Shown in pieces: positions 35,814 through 44,652 of a stretch of DNA of 64,000 nt. Source of the stretch: CAVPDA01 sp963702495 (GTDB lineage Bacteria; Pseudomonadota; Gammaproteobacteria; Burkholderiales; Rhodocyclaceae). Within the stretch, counting starts at the first letter, position 1; each line of letters begins with the position of its first letter. The position numbers and the translations under genes are program-made. The notes beneath the pieces were generated by a model. It was given only the letters and a program-made list of their open reading frames with translations. It was not told where the DNA came from and made no database searches. The stretch spans positions 620,001 to 684,000 of the forward strand of contig CAVPDA010000003.1 of NCBI GenBank assembly GCA_963702495.1. Reading direction: 5' to 3'.

Positions 35814-36920
35814 TCACGGTTTCTTCGGCGCCCCGGCGGCGGACTCCGGGCGTCCCTGCGCACTCACCGCGGCACCGTCGGTGAGGAAGCCGGCACCGTC
35901 CAGCGCCACGGTCTCCCCGCCCTTCAGTCCACGCACGATCTCGATCACGCCCTCCTTCTTCACGCCCGTTTCCACCACGCGCTGGCTCGCCTTGCCCTCG
36001 TTCACGATATAGACCACCTTGCCGGCGGGACGCAGCACCACGCTCTGCTCCGGCACCACCACCACATTCTGCCGGGCGTCCACCACCACCGCGGCGTTGA
36101 CCGTGCCGCCGGAGAGGAAGCCGCCGGGGTTGTCGAAGCGGGCGATGACGTCGAGGGCGCGGCTGCCCTCGGTCACCGTCGGGCGCAGGTCGTCCACCAC
36201 GCCTTCCACCACCTTGTCCGGCACCTGGGGCGAGCGGATGCGCACCGGCAGGCCGCGCTTCATGCGCAGCGCCGCCGACTCCGGATAGGGCAGATGGGCG
36301 CGCAGACGCCGGTTCGACACCATCCTGAACAGCGGATCGCCGACCTTGACATAGTCGCCCGGCGACACGATCTGCGTTTCGATCACCGCATCCACCGGCG
36401 CCGCGACGCGCGTCTTGCCCACGCTGGACCGCGTCGCATCGCCGCGCGCCCGGGCCGCGGCAAGCTGCTCGCGCAGGGCGTCGCGCTGGGCCACGGCGTC
36501 GTCCACCGCGTTCTGCGAGATGAAGCCGCGGTCGACCAGATTCCTCTGGCGCTCCACCAGCTTGCCCTGCTGCGCGAGCAGAGTCTCCAGCCGCCGCACG
36601 TCGGCGGCGTCGGAGCGGGTCTGAATGCCCAGATCGACGTCGTCCAGCGTCGCCAGCAACTGGCCCTGCCTGACCGCATCGCCGGGCCGCACCAGCACGC
36701 GCACGACCCGCCCGGCGACTTCGGCGCGCACGGTCGGGTCGATCACCGCCTCCAGCGTGCCCAGGGTGTCTTCGGTCACTTCCAGGGTGGTGAGCCTGGC
36801 CTCGGTGGTGGTGATCAGCGTCGGCGGGGGAGCGGCGGCTTTCTTCTCCTCGGACTTGCTGCCGCATCCGGCCAGGGCCAGCGCAGCGCAGCAGAGGGCG
36901 AGAAATTGCAGGCGTGACAT
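35814..36920 (-). CDS. Efflux RND transporter periplasmic adaptor (membrane fusion protein)
   Basis: A 368-residue lipoprotein: lipobox LALAGC with Cys19. The lipoyl-type halves (AEVAGRVVRVLVRPGDAVRQGQ and TRVAAPVDAVIETQIVSPGDYV) flank a coiled-coil hairpin (VRRLETLLAQQGKLVERQRNLVD), and beta-barrel and membrane-proximal domains follow. It links the RND pump to an outer-membrane channel, which is not in the window. It precedes the pump on the same strand with a 220-base gap. Confidence 0.93.
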   Translation of the reverse strand: MSRLQFLALCCAALALAGCGSKSEEKKAAAPPPTLITTTEARLTTLEVTEDTLGTLEAVIDPTVRAEVAGRVVRVLVRPGDAVRQGQLLATLDDVDLGIQTRSDAADVRRLETLLAQQGKLVERQRNLVDRGFISQNAVDDAVAQRDALREQLAAARARGDATRSSVGKTRVAAPVDAVIETQIVSPGDYVKVGDPLFRMVSNRRLRAHLPYPESAALRMKRGLPVRIRSPQVPDKVVEGVVDDLRPTVTEGSRALDVIARFDNPGGFLSGGTVNAAVVVDARQNVVVVPEQSVVLRPAGKVVYIVNEGKASQRVVETGVKKEGVIEIVRGLKGGETVALDGAGFLTDGAAVSAQGRPESAAGAPKKP

Positions 36921-37112
36921 CGGCTGGATTCGGTCGCTTCGAGGCCCGCACGAGCGGGAGAGGGTGGACGATAGCCACCCGCCTGCGACGCGGTCAAGCT
37001 TGCCGGCGCGGAGCGGACCGGCGAGACCGGCCCCGGGCGAAAAATCTGCGCACCGCGACCGTCATCCCGGACTAAGATTCACCCTTTGCCAAAATCCCGA
37101 GCGAGAGATGCG

Positions 37113-39814
37113 ATGAACTGGTTGCGCAACCTCCTGCGCAGGCCCGCGCCGACGCGGGCTGCCCAAATACCCCCGGGCCGGACGGCGGCATCGGCCGCTG
37201 CCGCCCCCGCCATCGACATCGGCCGCCTGCGGCAGGCCCTGGCGGCGGCGTCGGCCGCGGAGCGGGGACGCTGCGAACGGGATCTCGGGCGCGCCCTGGC
37301 GCTGGCGCGCCAGACTCCCGCGGCGGATGACGCGCCCGGCGTCTGGATCGAAGCGATCTGCCAGGTAGCGGACAAGCCGACGGCGCTGGCGTGGGCGCAG
37401 AACGTGGCGGGCGATCCGTCCCTCGCCGAACTGGCCATGCACGCCCGCTTCGCCGAAGTGCGGCTGGCGGTCGCGCAGCGCATTGCCGACAGCGCTTTTC
37501 TCGAGCGCGTGGCGGAGGCCAGCCGCGACAGGGACAAGCGCGTCTACCGCCACTGCTCCGACCTGCTGCGGGAACGCCGGCAGGGCGCCGAGCGCGCGCG
37601 CCGTGCGGCGGACCTGGCGCAGGCCCTGCGCCAACTTCTGGCGGCCAGCCCGCTGCCGGTGTCGCGGCTGCTGGACCTGGAAAAGGATCTGCGCAGTCTC
37701 GGCGCAGGGGAGCAGGAAGTGGCCGAGTGCACCGCCCTGGTCGAGCAGGCGCGCGCCCGCACCCGGGACGAAGCGCAGGCGTTGCGCGATCTGCAGTCGC
37801 AGGCGGCCGCAGCCGCGGCGCTGCTGGCCGAGGTCTCCGCCGATCCGTGGCCGCTGGCGGAGCGGCTCGACGATTGGCGCGGACGCGCCGCCGCGCTCGG
37901 CGGCCCGCTCCCGGACTGGCTGGCCGGGCAGGCGAACGCGCAGGCCCTGCACCGGACCATGCAGGACGTCGCTTTGCTGCTGGCGGAGCGGGCACAGGAT
38001 CTGGAGCGGGCGCAGGAGTGCGAACGTTTCCTCGCCGGAGTGGCGAGCGGGGAAGCGGTCGCGGAAGAAACGACTGCGGCATGGGAGGCATTGCCCAAGC
38101 CGGCCAACACGGACGCCCGTGCGAGGCTGGAATCGGCCTGGATCGCGCGCCAGCCGGTCAGCGCAGCGGCGCCGGAGCCGGCAGTAGAGGTGCCGCCGCC
38201 GGCGGTCGAGGCGCCGCCTCCCCCAGCGCGGCCCCGCGTTGACGAGGAGGCAGTGCATCAACTGCTGGACAAGCTGGAGGACGACCTGGAACAGGGTCAC
38301 CTGGCGGATGCGGATGCCGCGGACAAGCGCATCGAGCAGTTGACCCACGGCGCGGCACTGCCGGGCGCTCTGGCGCGGCGCCTGCAGCGGGCGCGGGCGC
38401 AGCTTTCCCGCCTGCGCGGCTGGGCGCGCTGGGGCACCGACCAGGTGCGGGAGCATCTGATCGCCGAAGCCGAGGCACTGCTGGCGGCCGAACCGGACAT
38501 CGAGGAGCGGGCACGTGCCGTTCCCGCCCTGCGCCAGGAGTGGAAGAGGCTCGACGCCCACGGTCCGGCGGCGAAAGTGCAGTGGGAGCGCTTCGACAGC
38601 GCCCTGTCCAAGGCCTATGAACCGGTGGCGGAGCATCGCGCCCAGGAGATGGCGCGCCACGAAGCGGCGCGCGCCGCCAAGGAGCAGTTGTGCGCCGAAT
38701 GGGAAGCCTGGCTCGCGGGCATCGTCTGGGAGCATGCCGACTACAAGGTGGTGCAGGCGCGGCGCCAGGAGATCCTGGTGCAATGGCGCGCAGCCCCGCC
38801 GGCCGGCTTCCGCGACGAGCGGCAGTTGCGCAAGCGCCTCGACGCCCTGGTCGCCGCCATCGACGCCCGCCTGGGAGAGGCACGCACACAGGAAATCGAG
38901 CGGCGCGAACAACTGATCGCCGCCGTCGAAGCGTTGCGCGACGCGCCCGACGTCGGCCGCGCCACCACCGAGGCCAAGGCGCTGCAGGAGCGCTGGCGCG
39001 AGCAGGCGGGCGGCGCGCGGCTCGGCCGCGGCGAGGAGCAGCAGTTCTGGCAGCGTTTTCGCGCCGCCTGCGACGCGGTGTTCGCGCGCCGCGACGCCCA
39101 GCGGGCGGAGCAGACCGCCCAGCGCGAGGGCCGCATCCAGGCGCGCCAGGGTCTTCTTGACGGCTTGGAGGCGGTGCTGACCGCCACCGATGCCGGCGCG
39201 ATCGAAGCGGCACTGGCGCAGTTTCGCAGTTCCTGGTCGGCGGGCGAGCCGGCCTCCCGGCCGGCCGAAGACCGGCTCGCCGCGGCCGCGCGCGACCTCA
39301 TGCAACAGGCCGAGCAGCGCATCGAAGCGCTGCGCGCCGAGAAGCATAGTGCCCGCTTCGATCTGATGGCGCAGAAGGCAGCCCTGGCGCAGCGCGTCGA
39401 ATCCGCCGCCGCCGGCGGAGGGGAAACCCAGGATCTGGCCGCGGAAGTGCGGCAGGCGTGGGACAGCCTGGACCGGCTGCCGGGAAAGGCCGAGCGCGCG
39501 CTGGCGGAGCGTCTGGCCGCCGCCGCCGCGGCGACACCGGCGGCGCTCGCCCAGGGCCGCGAGACCAGGGAGGCGCTGCTGCTCGATCTGGAAATCGCCC
39601 TCGGCCTGCCCTCGCCCGAACCCTATGGCGAAGCGCGGCGCGAACGCCAACTCGGCAGCCTGCAACATCGCTTCAAGGGAGGCGAGGCGCAGACTCAGGA
39701 TCCGGAAGACCTGGTGGTGCGCTGGTATGCCACGGCGGCGGCGCCGGACGAGGGTCAGGAAGAGCGCATGGCGGGGTGGTGCGGCATTTGGCGGAGAGCG
39801 GGAGCGGCCGCTAG
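37113..39814 (+). pseudogene. DUF349 domain-containing protein, frameshift near the C-terminus
   Basis: A protein of about 900 residues beginning MNWLRNLLRRPAPTRAAQ, almost entirely helical. Its second half has several DUF349-type helical repeats (EAEALLAAEPDIEERARAVP, LRQEWKRLDAHGPAAKVQWERF). In the GGGG run at about 39774 one G appears missing; restoring it gives ERMAGVVRHLAESGSGR and a TAG at 39812-39814, the natural end. As written the frame runs on to 40034 into Cys- and Arg-rich nonsense. The function of this proteobacterial family is unknown. GAGCGAGAG lies upstream of the ATG at 37113. Confidence 0.85.
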
Positions 39815-40034
39815 CGCATGGCGCGCAGCGCAGGATTACGGCGGCACCCCGAGCAACTTCAGAAGACAATCTCTCGGCAGGGGTGGCTGCAGGGAATGCG
39901 AACCTGGCCTCGTTATCCCGCGAGCGCACAGTCATTGCGGCTCTCGGCCGAGCAGCCATAGCGGCCTGGCCGGGCCGCCCTTTGATGGTCTAGGCTCCGC
40001 ATTCGCGTTAAGTGAGGATGTCTGGAGACCGTGA

Positions 40035-40403
40035 AGCGGGGACAAACTCTGATTGAGGTGGATGCGGCCCTCGTACGCGCCAAATGCTCCGGCCGGATGT
40101 CCTTGTCGGACGGATCGATTTGCTCGTTAGAGCCTGCAGAGGCCCTATCTGCCCGGCGCAACCCGATTGCATTGGAGTGCCATTCGGCAACTGAGCCATG
40201 TCCGTGACCGCTGCACACAGGCTAGACGAGGAGGTCTGACGCGGGTGCCAGCGGAATATTGAAGGTCTTTGAAACGAACTGATCCACATGTATCTTGACT
40301 ATACTTCCCGATGAGCGAAGCAGAAGTGACGAATAGCATATGAATGCCCTCCACATTGCACTCCTGAACATGCGGACCGGAAGATCCGCCGTTAGAGGAC
40401 CAA
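40035..40403. other. Left margin of the accessory island, no gene seen
   Basis: No supported coding frame. Composition drops in GC relative to both sides. A partial REP-like motif (GCGGGGACAAACT) occurs near 40036, the first of the series found through 45.5 kb and again at 46.55 kb. Confidence 0.5.
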
Positions 40404-40517
40404 AGGGGACAGACCACGTTTATCTTGCCCTGGCGCTATCTTTCTAGCGGCATTTCCCCGTCGAATCGTGAAAGGGGTAACAGGGGGGGTAACAGGGGAC
40501 AGACCATGATTATCTTG
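40404..40517. repeat. RAYT-end (REP-like) sequences, two adjacent copies
   Basis: At 40404-40459 the order AGGGGACAGACCACG, TTTATCTTGCCCTGG, CGGCATTTCCCC matches the left end of the RAYT unit at 44124. At 40489-40517 GTAACAGGGGACAGACCATG then ATTATCTTG gives a second copy; GGGGTAACAGGGGG just before it is a third partial one. These are remnants of the REP-like ends recognised by this transposase family. Confidence 0.75.
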
Positions 40518-40598
40518 TCTTCCCCGAAGCACCGTGGGACCATGAACACTCCCGCGTGAGCGTTTGCGTCGCTTGCGCGATTCGGAAAGGGGTTGCCC

Positions 40599-40782
40599 GT
40601 GCCGACCATCAGCATGTTCCACGGCATTCTCGTGTCGATGTACGCGCTGGACATCGAAAAGCACCGGGCTCCCCACATTCACGTACGATTACAACAAGTT
40701 CAAGGTCGTCCTCGGCATCCCTGAAGGCGAGGTGCTAGAAGGAAGCCTGCCTTCCCGCCAGATGAAGCTCGTGCAAGCCTAG
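40599..40782 (+). pseudogene. DUF4160 protein remnant
   Basis: The GTG at 40599 begins V-P-T-I-S-M-F-H-G-I-L-V-S-M-Y-A-L-D-I-E-K, followed by HRAPHIHVR, the DUF4160 N-terminus. One extra T at 40689-40690 shifts the frame; thereafter YNKFKVVLGIPEGEVLEGSL and PSRQMKLVQA continue in the new frame. TAG at 40780 replaces the usual Trp codon of VQAW, and the bases beyond still resemble the lost IELHRDEL tail. The gene is therefore broken at least twice. DUF4160 genes usually precede DUF2442 genes in toxin-antitoxin-like pairs. Confidence 0.75.
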
Positions 40783-41170
40783 AACGAATTTACAACCGGG
40801 ATGAGTTGAGGCCGTGCCAAACTGGACGCATAAGCTAGCCAGCGGTCAGACACCTAAGATGCCGATTCGCTCTGTTTCGCAGACCGGGCGAGGACGCTCG
40901 ACCTCGTGAAGTTCAAGCCTAGCCGACATCGGGCCTGCGAAGCGGATTCCGCGACAGGCAGAAGCACTAGTTCGATATGCGGCCGATACCTGCAGATCCG
41001 AGCCTTGACGCCGCTCGAGACGAGGCCTTGATTCTGCCAGCCCATGTCTTAATATGGAACGGTACGCACTGGACCGGCAAAGGTCGACATTCGTTCAAGA
41101 ACAACTGTACTTCGCGGCACCCTCTATAGAAGTCGGGACAAGAACGGGTACGAGACAATCGCCCGAACAA
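40783..41170. other. Intergenic region in the island, no gene seen
   Basis: No supported frame, repeat or RNA was found beyond the degraded tail of the DUF4160 remnant in its first 35 bases. Confidence 0.45.
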
Positions 41171-41195
41171 TCGGGGCCAGACCACGTTTATCTTG
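41171..41195 (+). repeat. RAYT-end (REP-like) sequence abutting a truncated gene
   Basis: GGGGCCAGACCACGTTTATC then TTG matches the left-end motif with one change. The DUF4160-like coding sequence resumes at the very next codon, so this repeat marks the breakpoint that removed the 5' part of that gene. Confidence 0.65.
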
Positions 41196-41343
41196 CATGT
41201 CGCTCACCCGGACGGCGAGGCCAAGTTCTGGCTGGAGCCGAGCGTCGCCTGGCCAACCATACCGGTCTATCGGCGCACGAATTAGCCGAAGCCGAGCGGG
41301 TCGTGCATCGCCACATGCAGGAGGTTACTCGATGCCTGGAACA
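41195..41343 (+). pseudogene. DUF4160 protein, 5'-truncated and frameshifted
   Basis: Directly after the REP-like motif the frame reads HVAHPDGEAKFWLEPSVA; then, after a one-base deletion, LANHTGLSAHELAEAERVVH and RHMQEV, the C-terminal two thirds of a DUF4160 protein of a different subgroup from the other copies. No start codon or N-terminus remains. It overlaps the start of the intact DUF2442 gene, the normal arrangement of the pair. Confidence 0.7.
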
Positions 41344-41631
41344 AGCACTTTGGGAGCTGAAGTCACCCATGTCTCAAGACATGGTTTCTGGCTGTTGCTC
41401 GGCGAGGAGGAGTTGATGTTGCCGTTTGCCGAGTTTCCCTGGTTCAAGCACGCCACGATCGACCAGCTTTGCGAAGTGGAGTGGCCCAGCCCCGATCATC
41501 TCTACTGGCCGCAACTGGACGTCGATTTGTCCGTGGAGTCCATCCGCCATCCCGAGCGCTTTCCGCTGGTGTCAAAGGCCACGGCCGACACTCCGCTCGA
41601 CGGGGACGCGATGCAAGCGGCGCGCCCCTGA
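41332..41631 (+). CDS. DUF2442 domain-containing protein
   Basis: A 99-residue protein, MPGTSTLGAEVTHVSRHGFW, LLLGEEELMLPFAEFPWFKH, YWPQLDVDLSVESIRHPERF: the DUF2442 fold, widespread next to DUF4160 in predicted toxin-antitoxin or host-inhibition modules. GCAGGAGG is placed before the ATG at 41332. The frame is intact although its DUF4160 partner is truncated, so it is an orphan. Role not demonstrated. Confidence 0.78.
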   Translation: MPGTSTLGAEVTHVSRHGFWLLLGEEELMLPFAEFPWFKHATIDQLCEVEWPSPDHLYWPQLDVDLSVESIRHPERFPLVSKATADTPLDGDAMQAARP

Positions 41632-41654
41632 GCTTCGACGTTTGGCGTTTGCCT

Positions 41655-42077
41655 ATGCCCCACTATCAATACGGTACGATGTTTGCAAGACTTGGCGTTG
41701 CAGGCATGGGCCGCCAAGGTTCGGGCTGGTGCGAAATCAATCCCGATGGCGTTCTGGTGCTCATGTCTCATCAAACCTTCTACGAAAAGCGAAACGGCAC
41801 TTGGTTCTACGATGCGCCAGGCGACGATCGCCTCCCGACTATTTCCGCCACAGCAGCACGTAGCATTCGGATGCTCGCGGATTACTTCCAGCCCGGACGT
41901 GAAATCTTGTTGCCGGTTGGGATCTTTGAATTTGATGGCCAAATAAACCCTGATGGTTCTCACGAGCCCTCAAGATTCTTACACGCTACGGGAGATGTTT
42001 ATCGCGCGTTGATGCGGGAATTCGACCCCGCTACTGGACATCTGCTCTGCGAGGTTGTGGAAAAGTACTCGGTATGA
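41655..42077 (+). CDS. Hypothetical protein in the island
   Basis: A 140-residue protein (MPHYQYGTMFARLGVAGMG, GSGWCEINPDGVLVLMSHQT, WFYDAPGDDRLPTISATAAR) with no signal peptide and no family I recognise. The frame stays open upstream through the DUF2442 region, but the ATG at 41655 fits best. Lower GC than the flanking core genes suggests acquisition. Confidence 0.55.
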   Translation: MPHYQYGTMFARLGVAGMGRQGSGWCEINPDGVLVLMSHQTFYEKRNGTWFYDAPGDDRLPTISATAARSIRMLADYFQPGREILLPVGIFEFDGQINPDGSHEPSRFLHATGDVYRALMREFDPATGHLLCEVVEKYSV

Positions 42078-42185
42078 GTCTGCACATGGATTTCCGCGAC
42101 TCAACCGGACGCGCTACAGTCGGCCTCGCCTCCTTACGCGCCGATTAGCCGCAACGTTGGCGCCACCAAACACCAAGGACATGCC

Positions 42186-42452
42186 ATGCCAATCATCTCG
42201 ATGTTCTACGGGATCATCATTCGGATGTACCTGCTTGACAGCTAACACCACAATCTGCCGCACATCCATGCCCGTTTCGCCGAATACGAAGCCTCGATCG
42301 GCATCGTGGAGGGTGAGATCCTGGCAGGTGAATTGCCACGCAAGCAGCTACGCTTGGTGCAAGCCTGGATCGAACTGCACCGCGACGAGTTGATGGCGGA
42401 TTGGGAACTGGCTGTCAGTGGTGAGAGTCCTTACAAGATTGATCCGCTGTGA
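42186..42452 (+). pseudogene. DUF4160 protein with in-frame stop
   Basis: Starts MPIISMFYGIIIRMYLLDS, then TAA at 42243-42245 in place of what is normally a Lys or Asn codon, then HHNLPHIHARFAEYEASIGI and VEGEILAGELPRKQLRLVQA in the same frame to the TGA at 42450. A single codon change would restore an 88-residue DUF4160 protein. The DUF2442 gene follows 10 bases on. Downstream reinitiation is conceivable but no good start follows the stop. Confidence 0.82.
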
Positions 42453-42462
42453 GGTCGCCTTC

Positions 42463-42723
42463 ATGTATTGGGACGTGAAAGTTGTCAAACCGCTACCGGA
42501 CTACCGCCTTTATGTCGAAATCGCCGACGGCAGACGCGGTATCTTCGACGTAAAACCATACCTTGATCACGGCGTTTTCCGGGAGTTGCGCAACCCCGCC
42601 TATTTCAATCAGGTAAGCATTGTATTGGGGGCGCTGACTTGGCCTCGTCAGCAAGACATCGCACCGGAAACGCTTCTCGCCGAATTTGTGCCTGTAGATA
42701 CCTCGCCTGACAGGGCCAAATAG
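42463..42723 (+). CDS. DUF2442 domain-containing protein
   Basis: An 86-residue protein: MYWDVKVVKPLPDYRLYVEI, DGRRGIFDVKPYLDHGVFRE, WPRQQDIAPETLLAE, the compact DUF2442 form. It is paired with the stop-containing DUF4160 gene just upstream, the standard two-gene arrangement. A RAYT-related short element begins 11 bases after its stop. Confidence 0.82.
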   Translation: MYWDVKVVKPLPDYRLYVEIADGRRGIFDVKPYLDHGVFRELRNPAYFNQVSIVLGALTWPRQQDIAPETLLAEFVPVDTSPDRAK

Positions 42724-42733
42724 GGGGCCCAAA

Positions 42734-42914
42734 AGGGGACCATGTTTGACTTCCCTGGCCTATCTGTTTTGGCAGCATCTTCCCTGAACCTCGCAAAGGC
42801 GAGTGCTATGAAATTTAACGTTATGATCGACTTGAAGCAGGGCCGAGAAGGTGCGGGCAGACCACATGTATCCGCAATCGGTAGCAGGCGCGAAATAACG
42901 TCGTCCCCTGTTAC
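42734..42914 (+). mobile_element. 181-bp deletion derivative of the RAYT unit (MITE-like)
   Basis: The first roughly 100 bases match the left end of the 44124-45454 unit through the first eight codons of hicB (MKFNVMID). The sequence then jumps at a TTGAAGC motif to the right-end sequence that follows the RAYT stop (GGGCAGACC, GGCGCGAAATAACG, CCCCTGTTAC). It retains both ends and nothing between, as non-autonomous derivatives do. The ends share an inverted AGGGGA/TCCCCT motif. Confidence 0.8.
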
Positions 42915-42984
42915 TTCTTGCCGAAGTGGCGTTCGATCTCCTATCCTTGTTTTCTGTCAGACACTAACCAAGAGGGTATGAGCC

Positions 42985-44094
42985 ATGGACGTCGCGGGCA
43001 TGCAGAACGCTCGGCTGGGAGTCATTTACCTGTGGCAAGGCACGACTGTGGAGTCGCCGCTCGCCACCGTAGTCCTGAGCGGCGCCATGGGCGCGGCGAG
43101 CGGACTGGCCGGACTGAAGGAAGTCAATCTCCCCGTGCCGGATCTGGCGACGGATTTCGCCGCAATCGGCGTGCAATCCGCCATCAACGCGGTGAAGGGG
43201 CCACAGCAAGGTCTGTGGGCGACCATCAAGGAGTGGGCAGAAGACTTCCTCCTCAAGGTCTGGGACAAGATCAAGGACATCTTTGGGGACTTGGCGGAGA
43301 TGGCCGGGCAACTGAAGAAGATCGCGGTGTTCGTCACTCAGCAGGTATTCAAGAAGCTGGCGCCGGTGATCGGCAGCGCAGTTGGCCTGGTGCAGGGCCT
43401 GTGGAAGATGGGCGTGGCATTCTGCGAAAAGCTCAGCGACTGGCTCGCAGCGAGGGGAGTAAAGCTTGTTCAAGGCCATCCAACAACGCTGATCAAGGGC
43501 ATCGAGAGCGGCATCACGCGGGCGCTCCTTGAGGGCATCTACGAGATGGCCAAGAGCGCCGCGTCGCTTGCGCTCAATGTCGCATCCTGGGGCGGAGCGG
43601 CCATCGTTGACGCGGTGGTTGCGGTCGTCGAGGCTGCCACGAAGATCATCTGGCGAATCGCGGAGACCCTCGTCATCAGACGCTTCTGCAAGGAGGCAAG
43701 GCAGTTCTGGATCGCGCGCAACGAGAGCAATTCCATCCACCTGGACTCTTCCAGGTTCGACGGCTGGCTGAAAGGCACAACGAACAAGGTTCCCGTGATC
43801 GCCGCGGTTACACTCGGCACCGGCATTGCCGGCGACAAGATGCGTTTCCTGCAGATGTATACCGGCGAAGGCGCGGTGATCTCGCAGGACCAGTTCGACG
43901 CCGGCGTGAAGTACCTGGATCAGATGAAGCGCGCCGGAAGCCGTTTGCTGGAGCGCAGCGACATGAAGTTTCACACCGACGACAAAGTCATAGAAGGCCT
44001 GCTCAAGCTTTCCCAGCGGCACGATGCCGTGGCGGCCCAGGGCAGTTTGTGGCAGCGGCTCTTCCGGTTCACCGACAAGGCCGTCCGCGCCTGA
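42985..44094 (+). CDS. Hypothetical 369-residue protein with long amphipathic and hydrophobic helices
   Basis: Not recognised. MDVAGMQNARLGVIYLWQGT opens the protein; residues 80-230 are a series of amphipathic or hydrophobic helices (WAEDFLLKVWDKIKDIFGDL, MAKSAASLALNVASWGGAAI, VDAVVAVVEAATKIIWRIAE) and the rest is soluble (FDGWLKGTTNKVPVIAAVTL, DKMRFLQMYTGEGAVISQDQ). No signal peptide. AGAGGG lies upstream of the ATG. Its GC and codon use are closer to the core genome than to the surrounding remnants. It sits between the deletion derivative and the full RAYT unit. A membrane-active role is possible but only suggested by the helices. Confidence 0.65.
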   Translation: MDVAGMQNARLGVIYLWQGTTVESPLATVVLSGAMGAASGLAGLKEVNLPVPDLATDFAAIGVQSAINAVKGPQQGLWATIKEWAEDFLLKVWDKIKDIFGDLAEMAGQLKKIAVFVTQQVFKKLAPVIGSAVGLVQGLWKMGVAFCEKLSDWLAARGVKLVQGHPTTLIKGIESGITRALLEGIYEMAKSAASLALNVASWGGAAIVDAVVAVVEAATKIIWRIAETLVIRRFCKEARQFWIARNESNSIHLDSSRFDGWLKGTTNKVPVIAAVTLGTGIAGDKMRFLQMYTGEGAVISQDQFDAGVKYLDQMKRAGSRLLERSDMKFHTDDKVIEGLLKLSQRHDAVAAQGSLWQRLFRFTDKAVRA

Positions 44095-44203
44095 GTCCTG
44101 GCCGCGGGCGCAGCGGGAACAAGCGGGGACAGACCCCGTTTATCTTGCCCTGGCCTATCTGTTCTGGCAGCATTTCCCCCTGAACCTCGCGAAGGCGGAT
44201 GCG

Positions 44204-44410
44204 ATGAAGTTCAACGTGACGATCGACAGGGACGAAGACGGTGTGTGGGTGGTGCAATGCCCTGCCATTCCCGGTTGCGTTACTCAGGGATCCACGAAGG
44301 AAGCGGCGCTCGCCGATATCGCCGAAGCCATCGAACTCTGCTTGGAAGTGCGGGCCGAGCGGGGGATTTCGCTGACCATCGAGTCCCGGCAGATCGAGGT
44401 TGCTGCCTGA
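44204..44410 (+). CDS. hicB: HicB family antitoxin
   Basis: A 68-residue protein, MKFNVTIDRDEDGVWVVQCP then AIPGCVTQGSTKEAALADIA: the partial RNase H fold typical of HicB. No C-terminal DNA-binding domain is present. Its stop overlaps the start of hicA (TGATG). The usual order is hicA-hicB; here antitoxin precedes toxin, as in some families. The antitoxin is intact whereas the toxin is interrupted. Confidence 0.85.
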   Translation: MKFNVTIDRDEDGVWVVQCPAIPGCVTQGSTKEAALADIAEAIELCLEVRAERGISLTIESRQIEVAA

Positions 44411-44640
44411 TGCCCGCATTGCTCGCCCGCAGCGGGCGCGTGGTTGAACGGGTATTCGGGTAGTTCGGTTGGCAAATGGCGCGACAACGGAGCAGCCACA
44501 TCATTTTCGTCAGACCTGACCATATTGCGACGCCCTCGGTGCCCGACCACAAGGAAGTCGCCGAGGGAACGCTGCGCAGCCTGATCCGGGCGGCCGGCCT
44601 CGCGATAGAGGCGTTCGCGGCTGAGGCCGAGAGGCTCTGA
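44410..44640 (+). pseudogene. hicA: HicA family toxin with in-frame stop
   Basis: The frame reads MPALLARSGRVVERVFG, then TAG at 44461-44463 where HicA proteins have Lys, then FGWQMARQRSSHIIFVRPDH and VPDHKEVAEGTLRSLIRAAG. The catalytic histidine of the dsRBD-like fold (SSHIIF) and HKEVAEGTLRSLI motif are downstream of the stop. Without it the protein would be 76 residues. HicA toxins cleave mRNA; the stop probably inactivates this one. Confidence 0.82.
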
Positions 44641-44652
44641 GAGAGCCAAGCG

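Noticed and set aside
37062..39959. 965-residue open frame on the minus strand opposite the DUF349 gene
   Set aside because: High-GC shadow: rich in Arg, Gly, Pro and Leu with no motifs, while the plus strand encodes a coherent helical protein.
39815..40034. C-terminal extension of the DUF349 protein
   Set aside because: It arises only from the missing G near 39774; the corrected frame stops at 39814 with a natural ending.
40854..41045. Small minus-strand frame in the island
   Set aside because: No start signal, no similarity I recognise and no coding bias; kept as intergenic.
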